Positions 35,875-44,065 of a DNA stretch of 64,000 nt are shown one piece after another. Origin of the DNA: DATFCK01 sp963728975 (GTDB taxonomy: Bacteria; Verrucomicrobiota; Verrucomicrobiia; Chthoniobacterales; UBA10450); assembly GCA_963728975.1 (NCBI GenBank), contig CAVSMF010000002.1, positions 558,001 to 622,000 on the forward strand, given 5' to 3'. The notes below the pieces were generated by a model. That model saw only the letters and a list, made by a program, of their open reading frames with translations. It made no database searches and was not told the origin of the DNA. A program made the position numbers and the translations under genes. The first letter of the stretch is position 1. The number at the start of each line of letters is the position of its first letter.

Positions 35875-37284
35875 CTAACCTTCCTTGATCTGATCGATCG
35901 TTCCTTTCATGTAGAAATTCTGCTCGGGCACGTCGTCATGTTTGCCTTCCAGGATTTCCTTAAAACCGCGCACCGTATCGGCGATCGACACGTACTGGCC
36001 TTTGTGGCCGGTAAAAATCTCCGCCACGTGAAACGGCTGGCTCAGGAACCGCTGAATCCTGCGGGCCCGATAAACGGTTAGCTTGTCGTCCGGGCTCAAC
36101 TCGTCCATTCCCAGAATGGCGATGATGTCCTGCAAATCCTTGTAGCGTTGGAGGACCCGCTGCATGCCGCGCGCCACCTCGTAATGCTCTTCGCCCACTA
36201 CTTCGGGTGCGAGCGCTTTCGAGGTCGAAGCCAGCGGATCAACTGCCGGATAAATCCCGAGCTCGGCAATCGAACGTTCGAGCACGATGGTGGAATCCAA
36301 ATGCGCGAACGTGTTCGCCGGCGCGGGATCGGTGAGATCGTCCGCCGGAACGTAGACCGCCTGAAACGAAGTGATCGATCCTTTCTTGGTCGAAGTGATG
36401 CGCTCCTGGAGGTCGCCCATTTCCGCGGCCAGGGTGGGCTGGTAGCCGACCGCCGACGGCGTGCGCCCCAGCAGGGCCGAAACTTCCGACCCGGCCTGGG
36501 AAAACCGGAAAATATTGTCGATGAACAACAGCACATCCTGGTTGCGCTCGTCGCGGAAATATTCCGTCATGGCCAGGGCGGAAAGGGCGACGCGCAAACG
36601 CGCCCCGGGCGGCTCGTTCATCTGACCGTAAACCAGCGCCACCTTGGATTTGCTGATGTCTTTTTGATCGATAACGCCCGCTTCGGTCATTTCGTGATAG
36701 AGATCGTTACCTTCGCGGGTGCGCTCCCCTACTCCGGCAAAAACAGAAAACCCGCCATGTTTCATGGCAATATTATTGATTAGCTCCTGGATAATGACGG
36801 TTTTTCCGACGCCGGCGCCTCCGAACGCGCCTACTTTTCCGCCCCGTGAAAACGGACAGACCAGATCGATTACCTTGATTCCGGTCTCCAAAATCGAAGC
36901 CTTGGTGTCCTGATCCATCAGGTCGGGCGCTTTGCGATGGATCGGATAGCGCTTGGTATATTTGACCGGCCCGAGGTTATCGACCGGATCGCCGGTCACA
37001 TTGAACAGGCGTCCGAGCACGCCTTCGCCCACCGGCACGGTGATCGGTCCGCCGGTATCGTTCACGCTCATGCCTCGCTTGAGCCCTTCGGTCGAGGACA
37101 TGGCGATTGAGCGCACCCAGTTTTCGCCGAGATGCTGCTGGACTTCGAGAGTGAGTTTGATCGGGTTTCCGGCCACTTCGTACTCGACTTCGAGGGCATT
37201 ATAAATTCTCGGCAACTGGCTTTCCCGGGGAAACTCCACGTCCACCACCGGGCCGATTACTTGAACAATATTTCCTTTATTCAT
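35875..37284 (-). CDS. atpD: ATP synthase F1 beta subunit
   Basis: 469 residues. Catalytic nucleotide-binding subunit. P-loop GGAGVGKT, GERTREGND, the Walker B strand DVLLFIDNIFRF, and GSITSFQAVYVPADDLTDPA are all intact. The N-terminal barrel starts MNKGNIVQVIGPVVDVEF. The stop is followed directly by the repeat arm of the four-helix-bundle cassette. Downstream of atpG with a repeat-filled 161-base gap. Confidence 0.97.
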   Translation of the reverse strand: MNKGNIVQVIGPVVDVEFPRESQLPRIYNALEVEYEVAGNPIKLTLEVQQHLGENWVRSIAMSSTEGLKRGMSVNDTGGPITVPVGEGVLGRLFNVTGDPVDNLGPVKYTKRYPIHRKAPDLMDQDTKASILETGIKVIDLVCPFSRGGKVGAFGGAGVGKTVIIQELINNIAMKHGGFSVFAGVGERTREGNDLYHEMTEAGVIDQKDISKSKVALVYGQMNEPPGARLRVALSALAMTEYFRDERNQDVLLFIDNIFRFSQAGSEVSALLGRTPSAVGYQPTLAAEMGDLQERITSTKKGSITSFQAVYVPADDLTDPAPANTFAHLDSTIVLERSIAELGIYPAVDPLASTSKALAPEVVGEEHYEVARGMQRVLQRYKDLQDIIAILGMDELSPDDKLTVYRARRIQRFLSQPFHVAEIFTGHKGQYVSIADTVRGFKEILEGKHDDVPEQNFYMKGTIDQIKEG

Positions 37285-37314
37285 AGAGCTCTAAATCATC
37301 TCACTGAGATTCAT

Positions 37315-37402
37315 GGAGGGGCGAGCTCCCGCGAGCCCGCGCTCCCAGAACGGCGTCGCGAGCCCGCGCTCCGAAGAACGGCGTCGCGGAGCTCCGCCCT
37401 CC
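37315..37402. repeat. GC-rich inverted and direct repeat between atpG and atpD
   Basis: Outer ends GGAGGGGCGAGCTCC and GGAGCTCCGCCCTCC are inverted. Inside, the sequence CGCGAGCCCGCGCTCC is repeated directly twice with GAACGGCGTCGCG between. It lies in the leader of atpD on the operon mRNA and would fold strongly. Confidence 0.75.
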
Positions 37403-37445
37403 AAAGCAGTTCGCAAAAGTTCGTCTCTGGTCGCATCCATACCCC

Positions 37446-38324
37446 TTATCCGCCTAACGCCATTTGAGCAGTGGCGATTTCGAGCAGTTCGGTTGTGATA
37501 CCAGCCTGCCGCATTTTGTTATATTCGAGGGTGAGATCCTTGATGAATTGATTGGCGTTATCGGTGGCATTTTTCATCGCCACCATCCGGGCGCTATGCT
37601 CGGAAGCGCGGGCGTCGAGAATCATCTGGTAAACCTGATACTGAAGATGATAAGGAAGAATGAAATCGAGCACCGCTTCGGCGCTCGGCTCGAAGAGATA
37701 GCCCAGGAGCGGATCGGCGCCTTCTTTCCCGGCCGTCTCCTCTTCTTTGCCGCCGCCGAGCCCAAGCCGGCTGATCGGGAGGAGCGTGTGCAAGAGAGGG
37801 CGCTGGTCAATGGTGTTGACGAAATGACTGAAAAGAACGGAAACCTTGTCTACTTCGCGATTGAGGAACTTTTCGGTGCAGAACTTGGCGATCGGCTTTG
37901 TTTCCACAAAGGAAGGCGCATCTTTCAATTCAAAATCCGCCAAAAGTGTTTTCTTGGTCCGGACGACGAACTGCCGCGCTTTGCGTCCCGCAACCACGTA
38001 ATCGGTTTTGTCTGGTTCAAAGCCGCTCAATTCCCGGAACAGGTTCGTATTCAGGGCGCCGGCCAATCCTTTATCGCTGCTAATAATAAGGACCAGCTCC
38101 TTTTTCAGCGGCCGGACCTCGAGCAGAGGATGCAGCCTGGGATCGGTCCGTTGCTGCAACGAAACCAAAACCCGGTTCATCAAATAGGCGTAGGGACGCC
38201 CGGCCAGAGCAAGCTGCTGGGCCCGGCGCATTTTTGAAGCAGCCACCATCTGCATCGCCTTGGTAATTTGGGCGGTGTTTCGGATCGATTTGATCCGGCG
38301 GCGGATGTCCTGGGTATTCGGCAT
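37446..38324 (-). CDS. atpG: ATP synthase F1 gamma subunit
   Basis: 292 residues. Central rotor shaft. N-terminal helix DIRRRIKSIRNTAQITKAMQ with MVAASKMRRAQ and the C-terminal helix ending NKMRQAGITTELLEIATAQ are the diagnostic coiled-coil ends. The Rossmann-like middle contains VLIISSDKGLAGALN. Starts 86 bases after atpA. Confidence 0.96.
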   Translation of the reverse strand: MPNTQDIRRRIKSIRNTAQITKAMQMVAASKMRRAQQLALAGRPYAYLMNRVLVSLQQRTDPRLHPLLEVRPLKKELVLIISSDKGLAGALNTNLFRELSGFEPDKTDYVVAGRKARQFVVRTKKTLLADFELKDAPSFVETKPIAKFCTEKFLNREVDKVSVLFSHFVNTIDQRPLLHTLLPISRLGLGGGKEEETAGKEGADPLLGYLFEPSAEAVLDFILPYHLQYQVYQMILDARASEHSARMVAMKNATDNANQFIKDLTLEYNKMRQAGITTELLEIATAQMALGG

Positions 38325-38410
38325 GGCTTAGAATCTTTTCCTGGCCCGGTAACGCCCGAGTCCGCTCTTGCGCGCGGAGCCCATGGCAGGCTCAAACGAA
38401 AGCAATGAGA

Positions 38411-39943
38411 TCATTGCCAGGTAGCCTTGAATTCATCGAGGGTCGCTTTCAACTGCGACTCGATGGTTTCGTCCAGCTGTTTCTTTTCTCGAATCGAGAT
38501 GAGCAGACCTTCCTTTCGGGTTTGCAGGTAATCCTGAAGCTTGAGTTGGAAATCTTTCACCCGGTCAACCGGCACCGAATCGAGATATCCGTTCTGCATC
38601 GCCCACATGACGGCGACCTGCTCTTCAATCGGAATCGGATTGTACTGTTTCTGTTTGAACAGCTCGACGATCCGTTGGCCGCGATCCAACCGCGCCTTGG
38701 TCGCCGCGTCCAGGTCGGAGCCGAATTGGGCGAAGGCAGCCAGCTCACGGAATTGAGCCAGGTCCAGCTTGACCTTGCCGGCTACTTGCTTGATCGCCTT
38801 GATTTGAGCAGCCGATCCCACCCGGCTGACCGAAAGACCCACTGAAATGGCAGGGCGAATACCCTGATAAAACAGGTCGGTCTCCAGATAAATCTGTCCA
38901 TCGGTAATGGAAATGACGTTCGTCGGGATGTACGCGGAAACGTCGCCCGCTTGAGTCTCGATGATGGGCAGAGCGGTAAGCGATCCGCCGCCGTATTCCT
39001 CCTTCACTCGCGCGCTGCGTTCGAGCAAACGCGAATGCAAATAAAAGACGTCGCCCGGGTAGGCTTCCCGTCCGGACGGACGCTTCAGCACCAGCGACAC
39101 TTGCCGGTAAGCGACGGCGTGCTTCGATAAATCGTCGTGAATAATGAGGGCATCCATGCCGTTGTCCATAAACCATTCGCCCATGGCCGTGCCGGCGAAG
39201 GGCGCCAGATATTGGTTGGTGGCGGTGTCGGATGCCGGCGCCGAGACGATGGTGGTGTACGGCATCGCCCCTTCCCGTTCCAGGATCGCCAGGGCCCGGG
39301 CCACGTTGGAATTCTTCTGGCCGACTGCGACATAAATGCAATAGAGCGGGCGATAATCCTTCAGTTCGCCTTTTTCGGCGGCCTTATTAAGCCGGGCCTG
39401 ACTGATGATGGTGTCTATGGCCATGGTCGTTTTGCCGGTCGCGCGATCGCCGATGATCAATTCGCGCTGGCCGCGTCCGATCGGGATCATGGCATCGATT
39501 GCCATAATGCCGGTTTGAACCGGCTGACTGACCGAACGCCGCTTAATAACGCCGGGCGCGATCTTTTCCAGGGGATAAAACGTCTCGGTTTTGATCGGGC
39601 CTTTGTTGTCGAGCGGCTGGCCGAGCGTGTTCACCACCCTGCCTAACAGCGCTTTTCCCACCGGCACCTGCAACAGTTTCCCGGTGGTTTTCGCTTCGTC
39701 GCCTTCTTTGATGAGGGTATTGTCACCCAACAGGATGGCGCCGACCTCGGTTTCTTCCAGGTTGAGAGCCAGACCGAAGACCCCGTTAGGGAATTCGATC
39801 ATCTCGTTGAGCATGACGTCACTCAATCCTTCAATGCGGGCTACGCCGTCTCCCGTTTCGCGGACGACGCCGACGTTCGTTTTTGTCGTCGATGTCTTCA
39901 GGCCCGCAATTTTTGTTTCGATATCTTCAAGTATGCTACTCAT
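38411..39943 (-). CDS. atpA: ATP synthase F1 alpha subunit
   Basis: 510 residues. Non-catalytic nucleotide-binding subunit. GDRATGKT P-loop near residue 170, IYVAVGQKNSNVA, DDLSKHAVAYRQVSLVLKRP, and RPAISVGLSVSRVGSAAQ are standard. The N-terminus (IEGLSDVMLNEMIEFPNGVF) is complete. Starts 36 bases after atpH. Confidence 0.97.
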   Translation of the reverse strand: MSSILEDIETKIAGLKTSTTKTNVGVVRETGDGVARIEGLSDVMLNEMIEFPNGVFGLALNLEETEVGAILLGDNTLIKEGDEAKTTGKLLQVPVGKALLGRVVNTLGQPLDNKGPIKTETFYPLEKIAPGVIKRRSVSQPVQTGIMAIDAMIPIGRGQRELIIGDRATGKTTMAIDTIISQARLNKAAEKGELKDYRPLYCIYVAVGQKNSNVARALAILEREGAMPYTTIVSAPASDTATNQYLAPFAGTAMGEWFMDNGMDALIIHDDLSKHAVAYRQVSLVLKRPSGREAYPGDVFYLHSRLLERSARVKEEYGGGSLTALPIIETQAGDVSAYIPTNVISITDGQIYLETDLFYQGIRPAISVGLSVSRVGSAAQIKAIKQVAGKVKLDLAQFRELAAFAQFGSDLDAATKARLDRGQRIVELFKQKQYNPIPIEEQVAVMWAMQNGYLDSVPVDRVKDFQLKLQDYLQTRKEGLLISIREKKQLDETIESQLKATLDEFKATWQ

Positions 39944-39979
39944 GGAAAAATGGATGTTAAGAGTTGAATTTCATGTCGG

Positions 39980-40381
39980 TTAACCAGCAGCCAGTTCCTC
40001 CTGAAGCCGTTGCAAACGGCTCCGGACCGAGCCGTCCCAGACATCGCTTCCAACATGGACGCGCATGCCGCCCAGAAGCTCGGGATTGATGGCGAACTCC
40101 GTGGTCAAGTCCTCGCCATATTTCCGTTGCAAACTTGCCGTGATTTGAGAGCGAATCTCCGGGGCCAACTCGCTGGCGCTTTCGATCCGGGCATGCCGCT
40201 TTTGCAGCTCCAGCCGAATCAATCTTTTATAATTCTCCAGGATCGCCAGGTAATGGCGCGGCTTCTTGTCGCTCAGCGCCTGGATTACCAAGGCGATTTT
40301 TCCCGCATCGAGCCGGCCGTCGGTGAAACTGGCCCGGACCATCTCGTGGGATAAACGGCGGATTTCTCGATTAATCTTCAT
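39980..40381 (-). CDS. atpH: ATP synthase F1 delta subunit (short form)
   Basis: 133 residues, shorter than the usual 175-180. The segment IALVIQALSDKKPRHYLAIL with YKRLIRLELQKRHARIESA and the C-terminal RVHVGSDVWDGSVRSRLQRL match the C-terminal part of delta/OSCP. The N-terminal helical domain that grips alpha is mostly missing or replaced by a brief MKINREIRRLSHEMVRASF. The start overlaps the atpF stop (ATGA). Similar short deltas may be usual in this lineage; that is not checkable here. Confidence 0.85.
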   Translation of the reverse strand: MKINREIRRLSHEMVRASFTDGRLDAGKIALVIQALSDKKPRHYLAILENYKRLIRLELQKRHARIESASELAPEIRSQITASLQRKYGEDLTTEFAINPELLGGMRVHVGSDVWDGSVRSRLQRLQEELAAG

Positions 40382-40878
40382 GAGGCCAGGGTGCGGGAAG
40401 CTTCCTCCTGGAGGCGGCGCTGGTCCTCCGTGGTAAGCACTTTGCCCGTAACTTTTGCCGTCGCTTCCACTACCAGACGGCCCACCTCCCGTTTGAGCGC
40501 CGCTATCGAACGCTCGTATTCGAGAGCCGCCGCTTCCTGGGCTTTGGCAACGACCTGCTCCGCCGATAGAATTGCTTCCTGGAGTTTGCGATCGGCCACA
40601 TGCGATGCGCTCTCACGCGCTTCATCGATCATCCGCTGGGCTTCGGCATTGGCCTGGGCCAAAATTTCCGCGTGCCGTTTTTCGGCTTCGTCCAGCTGCT
40701 GTTTGATCTTCTGGGCGTTGACCTGCGCTTCCTCGATCCTTCTCCGCCGCTCCTCCAGCATGGCGATGATCGGACCGAATGCGAATTTCTTCAGGACAAA
40801 GTAAACAATGATGAAAAGAATGAGCTGCGCCAAAAACTTTGGCCACTCGACCCCAAATGTATGAAAAATCTCGTTCAT
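40378..40878 (-). CDS. atpF: ATP synthase Fo b subunit
   Basis: 166 residues. One N-terminal membrane helix (WPKFLAQLILFIIVYFVLKK) followed by a long charged coiled coil (EERRRRIEEAQVNAQKIKQQ onward) forming the peripheral stalk. A single b gene is present, with no b' copy. Overlaps atpH by four bases and lies 39 bases after atpE. Confidence 0.95.
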   Translation of the reverse strand: MNEIFHTFGVEWPKFLAQLILFIIVYFVLKKFAFGPIIAMLEERRRRIEEAQVNAQKIKQQLDEAEKRHAEILAQANAEAQRMIDEARESASHVADRKLQEAILSAEQVVAKAQEAAALEYERSIAALKREVGRLVVEATAKVTGKVLTTEDQRRLQEEASRTLAS

Positions 40879-40917
40879 GGAAAAAGCTGCGCAGCCTGAG
40901 GCTGCGCAGCATTGGGA

Positions 40918-41163
40918 TCAATAGTTTTTCACAAAGATCACGACCAGAGCATAAATGGCGATCGCTTCCGCAAGCGCCATGCCCAGGATCGCGACGGTGA
41001 GGACCCGTCCGAAAGCTCCTGGATTTCTCCCAACTGCTTCGGCCGCTTTTGCTCCTACCAGACCGACGCCGATTCCGGCGCCGAGACCAGCTCCTCCCAG
41101 CGTCACGCTGCCGCCCAAGTGGGTGGCTGCCTGAGCCAGGATCGGTAACATATGGATCAGCAT
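40918..41163 (-). CDS. atpE: ATP synthase Fo c subunit
   Basis: 81 residues from ATG 41163. Two membrane helices joined by the polar loop AVGRNPGA. The glycine-rich first helix (GGAGLGAGIGVGLVGAKAAE) and the ion-binding Glu in GMALAEAIAIYALVV near residue 65 identify the rotor-ring subunit. The residues around the Glu do not show the sodium-type ES motif, favouring protons. An upstream in-frame start at 41205 would add a charged 14-residue leader and is less likely. Confidence 0.95.
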   Translation of the reverse strand: MLIHMLPILAQAATHLGGSVTLGGAGLGAGIGVGLVGAKAAEAVGRNPGAFGRVLTVAILGMALAEAIAIYALVVIFVKNY

Positions 41164-41322
41164 ACTTTTCCTTTCTTTTTGTTTTCCGGCGCCCACGCGC
41201 AGCATGGTCTCGCCGGGAAATTCGAATCCGTCTCATCAATCGGGAGCACGTGCGCCAAGATGGCGCCTCGCCGCAGCGTCAAGTCGCCGGCAACGCGCCA
41301 TTCCCCATTAATGAGATTGGTT

Positions 41323-42270
41323 CTAATGCTCAGAGGCTGTTCCCTCCTCATGCGTAGTCGATAGTTGAACGTAAACCGCACATAACAACATGAAAACCAG
41401 TGCCTGAATCAATCCCACCAGCAACTCCAGGAAATAAAACGGCAGCGGCAGGACAACGCTCGAAAGATAGGCCAGAGGCAGAGGCAATTTGTCCCCCAGC
41501 GTGCTCATGGCGTGAAGCAGGTTTTCTCCGGCAAAAATATTCCCGTAAAGTCGCATCGAAAGCGACACCAGCCGAAAAGCGATTGATATCACCTCGATGA
41601 ATCCGACAAAGACGAAAATGGGAATAAGAAGGAACTTGAGAATTCCTGTCAGCCCACCTTTCGGTCCAAAGATCTCCTTGAGAAACTGGACCGGCCCGGT
41701 CACGGTGAACGTCCAATAAAGCCAGACGCACATGAACAGGCCGGCGATGGCCAGCGTCATATTCAAGTCGGCGCTGGCCGGCCGCAACAGCGGGTGGGTA
41801 ACTTCGGTTAAAGCAAAAGGCCCGGACCGTTCCCCAAAACCGATCGTGCCCACGCCCGGCAATAATCCGAACCAGTTAGCGGTCAGAATGTAAATGAAAA
41901 TGGTCGCGAGCAGGGCAAACGTCCGCGCGATCATGTGTTTGCCCACAATTCCCTCCAGCATCTCGTACAGACCTTCCACCAAAGCTTCGAAAACGTTTTG
42001 GCTCCCACGCGGGATCAGTTCCATTCGGGCGGTCGCGCGTCGGGACAGAACGAGAAGAATCAACGTGCAAATTGCGGCCACGACTATGGAATTGGTCATG
42101 TAACGCAGGGTCTGGATGGGCGCCTCGGCCGTGATTGGAACACCGTGTTCGGCTGCTTCGGGCGTTGCAGTGCTATCGGCCGCCCCGAGCAGCATCGGAG
42201 CGGTCAGGATCGAGCCAAAAGTCATGGCCAAAACCATCAGCAACATTTTGAAATGGAAACGGTACGGCAT
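41323..42270 (-). CDS. atpB: ATP synthase Fo a subunit
   Basis: 315 residues with a signal-like first helix (KMLLMVLAMTFGSILTAPML) and five or six further helices. The key arginine is in VSLSMRLYGNIFAGENLLHA, and the C-terminal helix holds the partner residues. It is the first gene of the operon atpBEFHAGDC; no atpI or atpQ/R gene is seen upstream, where a palindromic element and obgE follow. The promoter is therefore expected in 42271-42620. Confidence 0.93.
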   Translation of the reverse strand: MPYRFHFKMLLMVLAMTFGSILTAPMLLGAADSTATPEAAEHGVPITAEAPIQTLRYMTNSIVVAAICTLILLVLSRRATARMELIPRGSQNVFEALVEGLYEMLEGIVGKHMIARTFALLATIFIYILTANWFGLLPGVGTIGFGERSGPFALTEVTHPLLRPASADLNMTLAIAGLFMCVWLYWTFTVTGPVQFLKEIFGPKGGLTGILKFLLIPIFVFVGFIEVISIAFRLVSLSMRLYGNIFAGENLLHAMSTLGDKLPLPLAYLSSVVLPLPFYFLELLVGLIQALVFMLLCAVYVQLSTTHEEGTASEH

Positions 42271-42468
42271 ACGGTCAATCGTCTGGCAAAGCAGCAGCCC
42301 GAATTTTCTCGAGCTGCGCCGGCGACAAAGGCCGGGGCGCTCGACACGAGGGCGCTTGCGTCGCGCATACCAAAGCGCGTTTTGTCGTTATGACAAGAGC
42401 GTTTGCGAAAATTTTGTGACCTCCGGCAAGCCTGCTCTGGAGCACGGGATTTTAACCCGGTGTCGCCG

Positions 42469-42577
42469 TGTCATCCTGAGCGGAGCGAAGAATCCCGCCG
42501 ATGCCGTAGAGATCACGCACGCTGGGTAGGGCGACCGATCAGCGCATGCGGGATCCCTCACTACGTTCGGGATGACA
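42469..42577. repeat. TGTCATCC-family palindromic element upstream of atpB
   Basis: Ends TGTCATCCTGAGCGGAGCGA and TACGTTCGGGATGACA are inverted with GGGATCC-like cores; about 109 bp. It lies in the region 42271-42623 between obgE and atpB, which otherwise holds no recognisable gene. Confidence 0.75.
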
Positions 42578-42623
42578 ACGAAAGAGCCCTCCGGCGATGG
42601 ATGGCTGCCGGGATTCCGGCTCT

Positions 42624-43769
42624 TCACGAACCAAGCTCTTCCGCCAGCTTCTTCTTGAGCACCTCGATCCCCTCGCCTTTTGCCGCTGAGACCGGCACGA
42701 CATCGATTTTTGAAAAACGCTTCCGTAATGCCGCCAGGTTTTCCTCGGCAGCCGGCAGATCCATTTTATTCGCCACCACAAACCATGGCCGGGCCGAAAG
42801 GGCTGGATCATAAAGATCGACTTCCCGGCGCAGCTGTTGCAGATCTTCCACCGGCGAACGCGCTTCGCTTCCCGCGATGTCGACTACGAAAAGAAGCAAG
42901 TGACAGCGGGTGATGTGCCGAAGAAAATCGTGGCCGAGACCCACATTCCGGTGCGCTCCTTCGATCAGCCCCGGAATGTCCGCCACCGTGGCCCGCCGAT
43001 AACCCGGGAACTCCACCACCCCCACGATCGGATGGAGAGTGGTGAACGGATAGGCCGCAACTTTGGGACGCGCAGCCGAGATTTTCCTGAGCAAGGTGGA
43101 CTTTCCCGCATTCGGATAACCGACCAGTCCGGCATCCGCAATGGTTCGGAGCTCCAACAGGAAATGATCCTGTTCGCCCTCCCCGCCTTCGGTAAACTGG
43201 CGCGGAGCCCGGTTGCGCGCGCTTTTGAAATGGACATTGCCTTTTCCTCCGGCGCCTCCGCGGCAAAGGACGAATTCCTGGCCATCGCGGTCAAGATCGA
43301 CCACGGGGTCAGGTGTCATCCCGAGCGAAGCCGAGGGATCCCGTTGTGAAACCTTTAAGGTAACATCACGGGATCCCTCGGCTTCGCTCGGGATGACGGG
43401 ATTGGTTGCTTCCTCCTCAAGATTAACGGTTGGACGTTCCTTCTCTTCAGTCGGCGATCCGCCATCCGCATGCGGCAGTCGATAAACGATCGTTCCCACC
43501 GGCACTCTAACGATTTTCGGCGGGGCCGAACGGCCGTGCATTTTTTTCCCCATCCCATGCCCGCCGCTTTTCGCCTTGATGACCGGTTCGTAAAAAAGAT
43601 TAGTCAGATTATCCACTTGTGAATCTGCCCGCAGAATTACATCACCGCCCCGACCGCCGTCGCCACCGTCCGGGCCGCCCTTGGGCACAAACTTTTCCCG
43701 CCGGAAACTGACGGAACCGCGGCCGCCGTTCCCGGCCTGGGCGAAGACTTTGATTCGATCGACGAACAT
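42624..43769 (-). CDS. obgE: GTPase Obg with a palindrome-encoded insertion
   Basis: 381 residues. Ribosome-assembly GTPase. The Obg domain starts MFVDRIKVFAQAGNGGRGSV and has GGDGGRGGDVIL; the G domain carries GYPNAGKSTLL (G1), a Thr-bearing YPFTTLHPIVGVV (G2), DIPGLIEGA (G3) and NKMD (G4). Between GTIVYRLP and VVDLDRDGQEFVL, where Obg normally has a short turn, there is an extra region of about 50 residues. It is partly encoded by a perfect 29-bp palindrome read in frame (43315-43397), giving VIPSEAEGSRDV and RDPSASLGMT. The G-domain end is short and no C-terminal OCT domain is seen. Confidence 0.93.
   Translation of the reverse strand: MFVDRIKVFAQAGNGGRGSVSFRREKFVPKGGPDGGDGGRGGDVILRADSQVDNLTNLFYEPVIKAKSGGHGMGKKMHGRSAPPKIVRVPVGTIVYRLPHADGGSPTEEKERPTVNLEEEATNPVIPSEAEGSRDVTLKVSQRDPSASLGMTPDPVVDLDRDGQEFVLCRGGAGGKGNVHFKSARNRAPRQFTEGGEGEQDHFLLELRTIADAGLVGYPNAGKSTLLRKISAARPKVAAYPFTTLHPIVGVVEFPGYRRATVADIPGLIEGAHRNVGLGHDFLRHITRCHLLLFVVDIAGSEARSPVEDLQQLRREVDLYDPALSARPWFVVANKMDLPAAEENLAALRKRFSKIDVVPVSAAKGEGIEVLKKKLAEELGS
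43315..43397. repeat. Perfect 29-bp palindrome inside obgE
   Basis: Arms 43315-43343 and 43369-43397 are exact inverted copies (outer bases GTCATCCCGAGCGAAGCCGA), with a 25-base loop. The same family occurs intergenically at 34865-34958 and 42469-42577, and as a single arm near 43908-43935. Here it is translated without interruption in the obgE frame. Confidence 0.92.
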
Positions 43770-44065
43770 AGGTTTGGTGAGGAGGTTAAACCGTTACAAA
43801 GGTTACACTGTTAAATCGTTGCAAGAGTTACACCGTAATTCGTGAACCATTGCATTGTTGAGGCGTGCCCGCATTGATCCGTTACAAGGTCGACGCTTAT
43901 GCCCACCCTGTCATCCCGAGTGGAGCGAGGGGAGCCCGCAATCGGAGTGCGATTACCCAACTACAACCGGCGTGATCAATCCCAGACCAAGCTTCACGCT
44001 GGTTCGCTAAAGCTGAAAGAAATTCATGGACGAGACGAGCTCGTCCCTCCCCCCGAGTTGCACAA

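Noticed and set aside
42271..42620. atpI or other leading gene of the ATP synthase operon
   Set aside because: No membrane-protein frame is present; the region holds a palindromic element and otherwise nothing coding.
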